In this document: piece by piece, positions 28,501-38,082 of the stretch | Layout of the letters: each line of letters starts with the position of its first letter | Numbering within the stretch: position 1 is the stretch's first letter | Assembly (NCBI GenBank): GCA_022509165.1 | Contig: JAFLTT010000011.1 | Span: 1-64,000, forward strand | Direction: 5' to 3' | DNA length: 64,000 bases | From: Muribaculaceae bacterium | GTDB taxonomy: Bacteria; Bacteroidota; Bacteroidia; Bacteroidales; Muribaculaceae | Translations under genes and position numbers: made by a program | Notes under the pieces: model-generated | The model's input: the letters and a program-made list of their open reading frames with translations, nothing else | What the model was told of the DNA's origin: nothing | The model's database searches: none

Positions 28501-31500
28501 GGTGAGTCTTTTTGAGAAAGCGGTTCAAGAACATTCCGAAAACACGGCGGTAATTTATGAAGACAAGAGGTATTCCTATAAGGATACGGACTTACTTACC
28601 GGAGAGATTGCCCATAGAATTTTACAAAAGGGTTTAGGAGGCGAAGTGATTGCTATACTGATTCCAAGGAGTGAATGGATGGTAATGGCCTCGTTGGGCT
28701 CCCTGCGCGCAGGATGTCCGTATCAACCTCTTGACAATACATATCCTTCTGAGAGGTTAAATTTTATGGTGAAGGATTCGGGTGCAAAACTGCTTCTCAC
28801 AACTCCCGAGTTAAGAAATTTAGTAGATGAATATGAAGGAGAGGTGTTGATGGTTACCGATATTCGGATGCCTCAAGAACACCCAGACTTAACAAGAGTA
28901 GACATCAAGCCGGATAATCTGTTTACCTTACTTTATACAAGTGGTTCTACCGGAGTGCCGAAGGGAGTGAAACTAACCCACTCAAATTTAGTATGCTTTA
29001 TCCATTGGTATAATAGATACTATGCTCTTGAAGCCGGCAACTGTGTAGGAGCCTATGCCTCTTATGGTTTTGATGCCAATATGATGGATATGTATCCCGC
29101 TTTGACCCAGGGAGCAAGTGTATGCATTATTCCCGAGGATTTAAGATTGGATATGGAACGACTGAATGAGTACTTGATAAAAAACAAAGTGACTCATCAG
29201 TTTATGACGACACAGGTGGGAAGACAGTTTGCCTCTGATATCGAACATACTACATTAAAATATCTGAGTATGGGAGGGGAAAAACTTATTCCTTTCCCGA
29301 TTCCGGAGAATTATAACACTTATAATGCATATGGTCCTACAGAATGTACCATCTTTTCTACTATTTACCCGCTCCATAAAGATGAAAAAAATATCTTCAT
29401 TGGAAGAGTGATAGACAATATGAAGGGATATGTGGTAGGAAAAAGTGGGAAGCGGTTGCCGGTAGGAGCAGTGGGTGAATTGTGGCTCGCCGGTCCACAG
29501 ATTGCGAGAGGCTATCTGAACCGACCGGATAAGACTGCAGAAGTTTTCATTACCAATCCGTTTGATGAGGGAGAATACACCACAATGTATAAAACGGGGG
29601 ATGTGGTAAGATACACTGAAGATGGCAACATTGATTTTATAGGCAGAAGCGATGGGCAGGTGAAGATTAGAGGATTCCGGATCGAATTAAGCGAAGTGGA
29701 AGGAGTGATTCGTGAATTCCCGGGAGTGAAAGATGCTACAGTAGCAGCCTTCGATCACCCATCGGGAGGAAAATATATCGTTGCCTATGTTGTAGGTAAT
29801 GAAAAGCTCGAACCTTCTGAGATAGCTGATTTTGTGCGTGAACGCAAACCGCCTTATATGGTACCGGGCGTTATCATGCAGATAGAAAGGATACCCCTCA
29901 ATCAGAATCATAAAGTGAACAGGAAGGCTTTGCCGAAGCCGGAATTCAAGGGAGAAGAATCAGAAGACAACTCCAACAGGCCATTGAATAATCTTGAAAA
30001 AGAGATTATTGCAATAGTTGGAAAAGTATTGGGAATAGAGGAGATTGGGGTAGGAGTATCCTTGTCAAATTTGGGCCTTACCTCCATCTTAAGCATCAAA
30101 CTTGCATCTCAGTTATACAAACGATTCAATGTAGAAATCCCTTCAAAGGAACTCCTGGGAGGTGGCACCGTGGAAAGCATTGAGAATCTTTTGTTGAATC
30201 ACTGGATGTATCCGGAAAAGGATAACCTGGAAAAAGAGAAATCGGGAGATATGGATGTGATGCAGGGAGATGTAATTTCGATGCCTCTATCCTTCCCTCA
30301 GACGGGTGTGTATTTTGAATGTATGAAACGTCCGGCCGATATCACCTATAATATCCCCGCAATTTATCACTTTGGACAGAATGTAGATGCAACCACACTG
30401 GCAGAAGCGGTAAGAGATGTTGTGAAGGCTCATCCGGGATTACAGACCAGATTTGCAAATACAGAGGAAGGAGTGATGCAACATTTCGAGGAATCAGAAG
30501 AACCGGTTGTAGAGATATTAAAAATGCCTTCTGAAGAACTTGAGGTTTACAAGAAAGAATTTGTGAAGCCCTTCCATCTTGTAAATGGACCGTTATATCG
30601 GATTGCAGTGGTGGAAACAGAAAAAGGAGTCGATCTTCTTACAGATTTTCATCATCTTGTATTTGACGGAAGTTCGCTGGATATTTTCTTGCGACAATTG
30701 CATGAAGCCCTCCATGGAAATTCTCCTACAAAAGAAGAGTATGATTATCTTAAGTTTGTGAGGGATGAAAAGAATTTTGAGAGTTCGGAGAAATTTGAAG
30801 AGAATAAGAAATTCTTCGATCATCTCCTGTCTGAATTTGAAAATGCCAGCGAAGTATCCGGCGATCTGAAAGGAAAGGAAGAGAATGGAAAACTTGCCAG
30901 CATAGGATCTCCGATTGACCTAAAGAAAGTTGAAGAATTTGCACGCCAACAGAATGTGACCCCGGCGGCGGTAATGCTTGCAGCTACATTTTATACTATC
31001 TCAAGATATATAAATGATTCTCATGTATATCTTTCTACCATCAGCAGCGGTAGAAGCGATGTGAAGACAGGTGAATCCTTCGGTATGTTTGTCAATACGC
31101 TACCATTAGGTATAAAGATAGGGGATGAATCTGTGGAAGAATTTGTGAAAAGGAGTGCAAATGTATTTCAAGGTGTTATTGAACATGAGAAATATCCATT
31201 TGCAAGGATTTCAGCCGACTTCGGATTCCAGCCACAGATTGTGTATGAATATCAGCTTGGGGTGGTGGGAGACAATAGTTTCCCTGAGATGTTGGGCATG
31301 GAAAGTCTTGAGCTAAATACTGCCAAGTTTAAACTCTCCATTCATATAGAGGATTATGAGGGCAAACCCTCAGCAGTGGTTTTCTACAACGATGCGCTAT
31401 ATTCCCGAGGCATGATGGAAGGTCTTGCAAAAAGTATATCCATAGTTACGGAGAAGATAGTAGATAATCCAAAAGAGAAAATAAAGAGGGTCAGTCTGAT

Positions 31501-34471
31501 AGATGAAGAAAGGGAAAGGAAGTTGGAGACCTTCCGCACTGTTGCAACTTTCGACACTCCTTACAAGTATTATCAGGAAGCAGTAGAGGAATATGCCTCC
31601 AAGACTCCTCAAAGAAAAGCACTTGTGGCATGTGATGCAGAATATACTTATGCAGAATTTGATGCTGTCACTAATGTAATAGCCAATAATCTGATAAAAA
31701 GAGGTGTGACTCCGCGTTCAAGGGTTGCCCTGTTGCTACCCCGTACTTCAAGAGTAATTTTGGGAATGTTTGGAGTGATGAAGGCCGGATGTGCCTACAT
31801 CCCTTGCGACCCGGAATATCCTACTGACAGGATTCAGCATATTCTGGATGACAGTGAGGCTGCCTTTATCCTCACAACGTCCGACCGACTTCAAGATTTC
31901 CCGAATGCAATTGATGTAGAGACATTACTGGATGGAGACAACTCACGTCCGACTCTTGAAATCACACCGCAAGACCTGGCTTACTTAATATATACATCAG
32001 GATCCACAGGGCGACCGAAAGGTGTGATGCTAAGGCATGAAAGTATAGCCAATTATCTTTATCCTCATAGGGCCAACACTCATATCAATGCTATTGCAGA
32101 GACCGGACATACGATGCTCTCCATCACTACCATATCTTTTGATATGAGCCTGAAAGAGATCGGAGCTGCTCTCTGCAATGGTCTCACTCTGGTTTTTGCC
32201 AGTGAGGAACAAACCACAAATCCAATCACACTGGCAAAATTGTTTAAAGAAACCGGAGCTGACGTCTTCAATACCACCCCGTCAAGGATGCTCCAGTTTA
32301 TGGAGTTGCCCGCTTTTGCTGAAGCAATTGGGCAATGCAAGGTAATTATGTGCGGAGGAGAGAAATATGCCGACGGTTTACTCGACAAACTTAGGTCAGC
32401 CGCTCCTGAAGCACGTATCTTTAATACTTACGGACCCACTGAAATCACTGTTTCATGCAATTGTAAAGACCTCACTCACACAGATGAAGTAAATGTAGGC
32501 AAGCCGTTGCTTAATGTTACAGAATTTGTGGTGGATAAAGATAGCAATGAACTTCCGGCAGGAATCGTGGGTGAACTCTATATTGGTGGAGAAGGTGTAG
32601 CCACCGGTTATAACAATCTTCCTGAAATGACAGCCGAGAGATTTATAGATTATAAAGGGATGAGAATCTATAAATCAGGCGACTATGCCAGATGGACTGA
32701 AAACGGTGACGTGCAGATTCTGGGCAGAACCGACAATCAGATAAAACTACGGGGTCTGAGAATCGAGCTTGGTGAAGTAGAGGCAGCCATAGCGGCTATA
32801 GAGGGCATTAAGAATGTAGTAGTGAAAATCGGTAAAATCAAGGGTGAGGAACATCTGGCAGCTTATTTCACGGCAGACCATAAGATCGATATTCCTCAAT
32901 TGAAGAAAGATTTGGGCAAGACCCTTACAAAATATATGGTGCCTACTGCCTATCTTCAGATGGAGAAGATGCCGCTTACACCGAACGGTAAGACAGATGT
33001 GAAGTCTTTACCCGAACCGGAGGTGGCCCTCTCAGGTGATTATGAAGCTCCAAGAAATGAAACGGAACAAAAAATTGCAGATATCTTCGCTAAGATACTT
33101 AAACTCGACAAGGTAGGGGCAAACGATAATTTCTATGAGATGGGAGGCACTTCTCTTGTTACAACCCGTGTCATCATAGAAACCGATAAGTTGGGATATA
33201 ATGTAGCTTATGGCGATGTATTCTCGCATCCTACTCCAAGAAAACTTGCCAATTTCATACTTGGTGTGGAAAATGATGAAACAGGAGCCGATGAAGTGGC
33301 GGATTATGATTATTCAGATATCAATGAAGTACTTAGTAAAAACACCCTTCCCCATTTCCAATTAGGAGAAAGTCAGGAATTGGGTAAAGTGCTTCTCACC
33401 GGAGCCACAGGCTATCTTGGTATTCATATATTGAGGGAACTCATTGATTCAGATGCCCAGGAAATATGGTGCCTGGTAAGAGGTAAGGATGAAGAAAATG
33501 CTGCCTCAAGGCTTAAGACACTTTTGTTTTATTATTTTGAGAATACATTCGAAAGTCTTTTTGGAAACCGTCTGCATATTATACTTGGGGATGTGACTTC
33601 TCCAATACCATCAGATATTGTTACCGACACTCTTATAAACTGCGCGGCAGTGGTGAAACACTTTGCTGAAGGCACAGAGATAGAGGATGTGAATGTGGGA
33701 GGCGTAGAGCATTGTCTGAATTATTGTAAGGCTACCGGTGCCAAAATGATCCAGATATCCACCGCAAGTACAAGGGGATTGAGTGTAAATGGCATTCCCG
33801 CTCCCGGAACAATATTTAATGAGGAAAAACTATATATCGGACAGTTCCTTGGCAATAAATATATACATTCAAAATTTATAGCAGAACGAATGGTTTTGGA
33901 AGCAGTGGCCAAATCTGATCTCACGGCTAAAATTATGAGAGTCGGCAATCTGGCTCCAAGAAGTTCTGATGGAGAATTCCAGGCTAATTTCCAGACAAAT
34001 TCATTTATGGGTCGACTCAAGGTATATAACATGCTTGGGTGTTGTCCGTATGAATCACGCGACGGACAGGTGGAATTCTCTCCTATAGATGAAGTGGCCA
34101 GGGCCATTGTGCTTCTTTCAACCACTCCTAAAGAATGTGTTGTTTTCCATCCTTATAACAACCATGGGATATTGCTTGGTGATGTACTGACTGAACTGAA
34201 ACATGTGGGAGAAGGAGTAAGATTTGTAGAGCTGGGAGAATTCTCCGGAGCTCTTGAAGAAGCTAAGGAAGATCCCAATAAAGCACGTCAATTGTCAAGT
34301 CTTCTGGCATACCAGAATATGGCAAAAGGACAAAAATCATCAGATGTTGCTCGACAGAATTCCTATACAATGCAAGTTCTATATCGCTTAGGGTTCTCTT
34401 GGTCTACCACATCCTGGGATTATATAGACAGATTCATGAAGGCTATACAAGGACTTGGATTCTTTGATTAA
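25538..34471 (+). CDS. Three-module nonribosomal peptide synthetase with terminal thioester reductase (A-T-C-A-T-C-A-T-R)
   Basis: A 2977-residue assembly line. A1 covers about 1-470 (YTSGSTGEPKG near 137), T1 has carrier Ser509 (LGGDS), and C2 has HHIIYDG at 681-687. A2 covers about 990-1475 (YTSGSTGVPKG near 1133), T2 has Ser1516 in the atypical LGLTS, and C3 has HHLVFDG at 1705-1711. A3 has YTSGSTGRPKG near 2152, T3 has Ser2539 (MGGTS), and the reductase covers about 2615-2977 with GATGYLG at 2622 and the YxxxK pair Tyr2775/Lys2779. No epimerase or thioesterase is present. A1 has no Asp where amino-acid-activating domains keep Asp235 (PPYFIAGV instead of FDxxx), so the starter is probably a carboxylic acid lacking an alpha-amino group. 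A2 (FDANMMDM) and A3 (FDMSLKEI) keep it. Reductive release would give an aldehyde or alcohol. No frameshift was seen. Confidence 0.95.
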   Translation: MTNDYLQPFWDAFENYAGKTAVVDKGGRFTSYSELGDLTRRIAAGIKKLNLPPNSFIPIYLPTSMEYMASQLAVWMTGHAVVPMGHSYPKERIEFIKAHSEAPVVIDEEVFEQLAATLERYEGTEPLDMKSNALMIYTSGSTGEPKGIIHTFESLDFAYRYNMKEPVDPSQKWGATAPPYFIAGVTINTRVLKGGGELHLYDDEIRFDVNKMADYIADHGITHTFISPSALTAFHNHSDSLKVVYAGSEKLSGQQSREGYTLYNVFGMSEMVGGILSFRVDKPYDTTPIGKPDKEAPAEFKIVDADGNTLPDGEEGELWIKGPFTKGYHKDPERTAKVLEGGWLHTGDIMKFLPDGSLLYVNRKDWMVKINGQRVEPGEVEAAMKKVAGVTGAIVKGFDSDKGSQFICGYYTSSPETNVTPDTIREELLKSLPSYMIPLHIVRMDKFPVLPNGKVNRKILQPPTVEDLQQEYIEPRNETEKELCEAYEKVFDIGKVGIDDDFFMLGGDSIKVMKLQQICKNLNLTSKLIYSEKTPRRIAELCEKEGDKIVDTLPDYPVPLTQTQLGIFAESMARRGEAVYNNPLLLKLDDSINLTHLAESIQKVIGAHQFVMLKIREDEEGNPQMIADKSPYHQTVEKMTDSDFQKAKGELIRPFDLLEDPLFRIRIIETESGKYLFLDFHHIIYDGTSMAIFANDLESAYKGEDLKEESWSGFNVAEEERRIRETPIYTRAKEWYEENFGSLEVDSMPLPDVHEDKTVFASLDFNLGVNMKEVDKVCERFGITANIFTLGAFGRLIGAFTNLDEALFATIYNGRESVKVSDTIDMMVKTLPVYCKWDTDTALQEYFRGIKEKMLGAMNHDIYSFAEISASTGINSDLLFAYQGDYLTLDSLCGLPVKKIELDRNATGSPLDFQVFIKDGELVLHAEYMSNRYSENFIKEISRSYGKVLQSMMNAEIMSEVEFIDETQRNLLDRFNKTEVVYDKSQTVVSLFEKAVQEHSENTAVIYEDKRYSYKDTDLLTGEIAHRILQKGLGGEVIAILIPRSEWMVMASLGSLRAGCPYQPLDNTYPSERLNFMVKDSGAKLLLTTPELRNLVDEYEGEVLMVTDIRMPQEHPDLTRVDIKPDNLFTLLYTSGSTGVPKGVKLTHSNLVCFIHWYNRYYALEAGNCVGAYASYGFDANMMDMYPALTQGASVCIIPEDLRLDMERLNEYLIKNKVTHQFMTTQVGRQFASDIEHTTLKYLSMGGEKLIPFPIPENYNTYNAYGPTECTIFSTIYPLHKDEKNIFIGRVIDNMKGYVVGKSGKRLPVGAVGELWLAGPQIARGYLNRPDKTAEVFITNPFDEGEYTTMYKTGDVVRYTEDGNIDFIGRSDGQVKIRGFRIELSEVEGVIREFPGVKDATVAAFDHPSGGKYIVAYVVGNEKLEPSEIADFVRERKPPYMVPGVIMQIERIPLNQNHKVNRKALPKPEFKGEESEDNSNRPLNNLEKEIIAIVGKVLGIEEIGVGVSLSNLGLTSILSIKLASQLYKRFNVEIPSKELLGGGTVESIENLLLNHWMYPEKDNLEKEKSGDMDVMQGDVISMPLSFPQTGVYFECMKRPADITYNIPAIYHFGQNVDATTLAEAVRDVVKAHPGLQTRFANTEEGVMQHFEESEEPVVEILKMPSEELEVYKKEFVKPFHLVNGPLYRIAVVETEKGVDLLTDFHHLVFDGSSLDIFLRQLHEALHGNSPTKEEYDYLKFVRDEKNFESSEKFEENKKFFDHLLSEFENASEVSGDLKGKEENGKLASIGSPIDLKKVEEFARQQNVTPAAVMLAATFYTISRYINDSHVYLSTISSGRSDVKTGESFGMFVNTLPLGIKIGDESVEEFVKRSANVFQGVIEHEKYPFARISADFGFQPQIVYEYQLGVVGDNSFPEMLGMESLELNTAKFKLSIHIEDYEGKPSAVVFYNDALYSRGMMEGLAKSISIVTEKIVDNPKEKIKRVSLIDEERERKLETFRTVATFDTPYKYYQEAVEEYASKTPQRKALVACDAEYTYAEFDAVTNVIANNLIKRGVTPRSRVALLLPRTSRVILGMFGVMKAGCAYIPCDPEYPTDRIQHILDDSEAAFILTTSDRLQDFPNAIDVETLLDGDNSRPTLEITPQDLAYLIYTSGSTGRPKGVMLRHESIANYLYPHRANTHINAIAETGHTMLSITTISFDMSLKEIGAALCNGLTLVFASEEQTTNPITLAKLFKETGADVFNTTPSRMLQFMELPAFAEAIGQCKVIMCGGEKYADGLLDKLRSAAPEARIFNTYGPTEITVSCNCKDLTHTDEVNVGKPLLNVTEFVVDKDSNELPAGIVGELYIGGEGVATGYNNLPEMTAERFIDYKGMRIYKSGDYARWTENGDVQILGRTDNQIKLRGLRIELGEVEAAIAAIEGIKNVVVKIGKIKGEEHLAAYFTADHKIDIPQLKKDLGKTLTKYMVPTAYLQMEKMPLTPNGKTDVKSLPEPEVALSGDYEAPRNETEQKIADIFAKILKLDKVGANDNFYEMGGTSLVTTRVIIETDKLGYNVAYGDVFSHPTPRKLANFILGVENDETGADEVADYDYSDINEVLSKNTLPHFQLGESQELGKVLLTGATGYLGIHILRELIDSDAQEIWCLVRGKDEENAASRLKTLLFYYFENTFESLFGNRLHIILGDVTSPIPSDIVTDTLINCAAVVKHFAEGTEIEDVNVGGVEHCLNYCKATGAKMIQISTASTRGLSVNGIPAPGTIFNEEKLYIGQFLGNKYIHSKFIAERMVLEAVAKSDLTAKIMRVGNLAPRSSDGEFQANFQTNSFMGRLKVYNMLGCCPYESRDGQVEFSPIDEVARAIVLLSTTPKECVVFHPYNNHGILLGDVLTELKHVGEGVRFVELGEFSGALEEAKEDPNKARQLSSLLAYQNMAKGQKSSDVARQNSYTMQVLYRLGFSWSTTSWDYIDRFMKAIQGLGFFD

Positions 34472-34488
34472 AAAACATTGTAATTGAT

Positions 34489-35835
34489 ATGAAGACGATA
34501 TCATATACGGAGGCGGTGGATCTCGTGAAGAGGGGGGAAACCTTGACACATAGTGAAAGACTCAAGATTCAAAATGAAAGATTGAAGGCACTTGTAAACT
34601 ATGTGCGTGAGAAATCACCTTATTTCAAAGAACTTTATGCTGAGGTAGGGGAAGAAATCTCCTTAGAACAATTGCCTCCAACTGAGAAAAAGACTCTTCT
34701 TGAAAATTATGACAATTGGGTTACAGATCGAGATTTAAACAAGGAGAAAGTATTGGAATATCTTGGAAGAGATATACATGACAATTCGTTACTTCTCGGG
34801 AAGTATACGGCTTTGAAAACGAGCGGTTCCACAGGTAACCCCCTGGTGATGGTGCGTGATGACTATCATAACAAGATACATGGGGCATTGGTAAATGAGC
34901 GCCTAATGAGAGATCTGGATCCTCAGATACTGAACCCTTCAAAATATAAGATAGCCACCGTGATTCATACTTCACCCGGAGCCTCCAGTTATAACGGATA
35001 CCTCAGGGCGTTAGCCGCTTTCCCTGATTACACTCACAATATGATGGCTTTATCTGTGCTCGAAGATATTGAAACTATTGTGGAGAAACTGAATGAATTC
35101 AAGCCTGATGTACTTACCGGATATGCATCTTCCTTGATTCTGCTTGCCAGAGAGAAGAAGGAGGGAAGGCTCAAAATTGATTTGAAACTGGTTTGCAATT
35201 CGGCAGAACTGCTTACTGAAGAAGGCTATCATCAACTTTCAGAAGCTTTCGGATGCAGAGTGATTAATAATTATTGCATGACTGAAGGTGGGGAAATAGC
35301 AATGGCCAATGGTAGTCATGCCATGTTGCTTAATGAAGACTGGGTAATTGTGGAGCCGGTGGATGCAGATTTAAACCCCATCTCTGAGTTTTCAGATGGA
35401 ATCCTGATTACAGACCTGAGTAATTATGTGCAGCCCATAATCCGATACCATGTGGGTGACAGAGTAAGAATCTTGCCATCCACAGATGAAACGGCTTTGC
35501 CGGAACTCAAAATAGCAGGCCGCACTTTCTCCTCTTTTACCTTGGGAGGCAAGACATATACCACTGTGGCTATAGTGACAAAAGCAGAGGTCTGGCCGGG
35601 CCTCCTGAACTATCAGGTGGTGCAAAGGGATGATCACACCCTTGAATTAAGAGGTGTGGTAAATGCTTCTGAAGATGCAGATTCAGTATTGAAAGGGCTT
35701 GCTGAGGCCTTGGAAGGTTATTTCCATGAAAATGGGTGTGAATCTGCTAAAATCACTTATTCCACCGAACCTATGGTTCACAACGAAAAAGGAGGAAAGA
35801 TACCTTTATATGTAGATAAAAGGAATGGGGATTAA
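34489..35835 (+). CDS. PaaK/CapK-like AMP-forming acid ligase
   Basis: A 448-residue adenylate-forming enzyme of the phenylacetate-CoA ligase type. It shows the P-loop-like LKTSGSTGNPLVM (about residues 109-121), a mid-region NNYCMTEGGEIA, RYHVGDRVRI and a C-terminal subdomain ending near a conserved-looking Lys (EKGGKIPLY). It would activate a carboxylic acid as an adenylate, and perhaps a CoA thioester. It lies 17 bases behind the NRPS and overlaps the phosphatase gene by 11 bases, so it is co-expressed. A role in supplying the acyl starter of the peptide is plausible but inferred; the substrate cannot be read from sequence. Confidence 0.85.
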   Translation: MKTISYTEAVDLVKRGETLTHSERLKIQNERLKALVNYVREKSPYFKELYAEVGEEISLEQLPPTEKKTLLENYDNWVTDRDLNKEKVLEYLGRDIHDNSLLLGKYTALKTSGSTGNPLVMVRDDYHNKIHGALVNERLMRDLDPQILNPSKYKIATVIHTSPGASSYNGYLRALAAFPDYTHNMMALSVLEDIETIVEKLNEFKPDVLTGYASSLILLAREKKEGRLKIDLKLVCNSAELLTEEGYHQLSEAFGCRVINNYCMTEGGEIAMANGSHAMLLNEDWVIVEPVDADLNPISEFSDGILITDLSNYVQPIIRYHVGDRVRILPSTDETALPELKIAGRTFSSFTLGGKTYTTVAIVTKAEVWPGLLNYQVVQRDDHTLELRGVVNASEDADSVLKGLAEALEGYFHENGCESAKITYSTEPMVHNEKGGKIPLYVDKRNGD

Positions 35836-38056
35836 GACTTCCGGGCAAATAAAAAGGACACTCAACGCCAATGGCATTCTTATGCTTGTATTGGCCGCTC
35901 TGATATTGGAATCAATTTCTTTGATTCAATATCATTATGCCCGGGAGGAAATAACTGTTGATCTACATCTCAGAGCACAAAGCGAACTTCTTGCAAAAAG
36001 TCTGGCCATCCAATATATAATGAGCCAGGTGGAATCTGCCGTAGACAACCATGTGTGGGATGCCGAACGACTTGTGGAATGGCCTGATTCTTCCTTCGGT
36101 GTGGTGAGAAGACTTGTGGAACAAAATCCTGAAATAACCGGAAGCGCACTTTCATTTGCACCAAACTATTACCCCCAGAAGGGATATTGGTTTGAAAGTT
36201 ATGCGGTGAGAAGAGATTCCACTCAAATTGAGACTATGCAGTTAGGCACAGCCGATCATGATTACACAAAGATGGATTTCTTTCTTGTGCCTATGCAGAC
36301 AGATTCAGCAAGGTGGACAGATCCTTACCTCGATAAAGATGGAGCCAGGATGATGCTCACCACCTATGCAAGACCTATCCATGATAAGACGGGTAAAGCA
36401 GTTGGAGTGCTTGATGCCGACCTTTCGCTTGATTGGTTGAAGAATGTGCTGAGCGCTAATTTTGTTTACCCCTCAAGTTATCATATCCTTATCTCACGTT
36501 CGGGACAATTAATGAGTTATCCCGACCAAGACCTGGTGATGCGCAGCACATTTGAAGATATTGCCAAGGAAATGAAGGACACCACTTATCTTTCTGTAAA
36601 CCGGCTTATGATGGAAGGGAAAAGCGGTAATGTGGTAGTGAAGGACAATACCGGAGAAAAATACCATATATTCTACTCTCCGGTGGGAGGAGAGACGGGA
36701 TGGAGCCTTGCTGTGGTAAGTTCTGAAAAAGAGATTTTCGGTCACTATAACCGCATGCGCCTCACTCTGCTAATTCTTAGTTTTATTGCCTTGTTAGTCC
36801 TGGTCTTTATAATCTGGAGATCTATCAGAAATATCGGACGCCTTGAAAAGGTCACAATAGAGAGGGAAAGAATAAAAAGTGAACTAAAGGTAGCCGGCGA
36901 GATTCAGAAAGGGATGCTCCCCGGAAATCTTTCATTAGATGATTCCAAAGAAAGGATTGAATTAGCCGGAGTTCTGGAACCGGCCAAGGAAGTAGGTGGC
37001 GATATATACGACTATTACATAAAGGATGATTATCTATATTTCTGCATTGGAGATGTAAGCGGGAAAGGGGTTCCGGCTTCACTTTTCATGACTGTGACAC
37101 GAAGTTTGTTCAGAACCTTGTCTTCGCATACCCGGAACGCCTCGAAGGTGCTTCAGCATATGAACGATACTTTGGCCGACCTTAATGAGAGTAATATGTT
37201 TGTAACCTTCTTTTTAGGAATACTGGATCTCAAAACAGGAAAACTTATTTATTCCAATGCCGGTCATGACGCTCCTTATATAATAGAAGATGGCAAGATA
37301 ACACAATTGGTAGTAACGCCTAATCTCCCTTTGGGTGTATTCCGCAATTTTGAATTTGCAGAACAGTCTATATATTTACACCGGGACTCAATTCTTTTCC
37401 TTTATACTGATGGCTTGACGGAGGCCATGAATAAGGATAAGCAAGAATTTGGCGACCAAAGGTTGATGGAAAGCTTGAAGGATATAATCCGGCTGAATCC
37501 CGGAATAACTGCCAAGTCTCTCCTTAATGACATCACACAAAAAGTAAAAGACTTTGTGGGTGATGCAGAACAAAGTGACGACCTTACTTTGCTGGCTATT
37601 ATTTATAAAAACCCAAAGACAGCAGAAAGTAAAAAAGTCCTGAAATTGAAAAATGAGATTTCAGAAATAGAAAACTTAAATGCCGAGGTGGAAGAATTCT
37701 GCCTGGTAAATAATTTCTCCTCAGAATTCGCCACTGAACTGAAACTTGCAGTGGAAGAGGCGGTGGTGAATGTGATAAATTATGCCTATGGAAATGAATC
37801 CGGGAATATAGAGGTAGAGTTATCGAAAAATGGACCGGAAATAGTTGTAAGGATTAAAGACTCCGGCAAGGCTTTTGATCCGACAAAAGTAGAAAGTCCG
37901 GATTTAGAAGCCAGTGTAGAAGAACGCCCTATCGGCGGACTGGGACTTTTTCTGGTGACTAACTTAACAGATTCAGTATCATATTCAAGAGAGGGTGACT
38001 TTAATATACTTACCCTTATCAAGAATGGTAAGAATAAGCCTGATACCCAACAATAA
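35825..38056 (+). CDS. RsbU-like sensor phosphatase: Cache-type sensor, SpoIIE PP2C domain and RsbW-like HATPase
   Basis: A 743-residue membrane signalling protein. One helix at about residues 14-35 and a second at about 311-333 enclose an extracytoplasmic sensor of Cache type (YWFESYAV, RWTDPYLDKDGARMMLTTYARPI, AVGVLDADLSLDWL). A short linker leads to the SpoIIE/PP2C phosphatase at about 350-590 with metal-site motifs EVGGDIYDYY, GDVSGKGVPASLFM, LYTDGLTEA and QSDDLTLL. The C-terminus (about 615-735) is an RsbW-like GHKL domain with EEAVVNVINYAYG, KDSGKAFDP and IGGLGLFLV. In known partner-switching modules the PP2C protein dephosphorylates a STAS protein that the kinase phosphorylates; here both activities share one chain. 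The next gene encodes the STAS partner. Confidence 0.92.
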   Translation: MGIKTSGQIKRTLNANGILMLVLAALILESISLIQYHYAREEITVDLHLRAQSELLAKSLAIQYIMSQVESAVDNHVWDAERLVEWPDSSFGVVRRLVEQNPEITGSALSFAPNYYPQKGYWFESYAVRRDSTQIETMQLGTADHDYTKMDFFLVPMQTDSARWTDPYLDKDGARMMLTTYARPIHDKTGKAVGVLDADLSLDWLKNVLSANFVYPSSYHILISRSGQLMSYPDQDLVMRSTFEDIAKEMKDTTYLSVNRLMMEGKSGNVVVKDNTGEKYHIFYSPVGGETGWSLAVVSSEKEIFGHYNRMRLTLLILSFIALLVLVFIIWRSIRNIGRLEKVTIERERIKSELKVAGEIQKGMLPGNLSLDDSKERIELAGVLEPAKEVGGDIYDYYIKDDYLYFCIGDVSGKGVPASLFMTVTRSLFRTLSSHTRNASKVLQHMNDTLADLNESNMFVTFFLGILDLKTGKLIYSNAGHDAPYIIEDGKITQLVVTPNLPLGVFRNFEFAEQSIYLHRDSILFLYTDGLTEAMNKDKQEFGDQRLMESLKDIIRLNPGITAKSLLNDITQKVKDFVGDAEQSDDLTLLAIIYKNPKTAESKKVLKLKNEISEIENLNAEVEEFCLVNNFSSEFATELKLAVEEAVVNVINYAYGNESGNIEVELSKNGPEIVVRIKDSGKAFDPTKVESPDLEASVEERPIGGLGLFLVTNLTDSVSYSREGDFNILTLIKNGKNKPDTQQ

Positions 38057-38082
38057 GAAATGTAAAACAAAAAAAGGAAATA

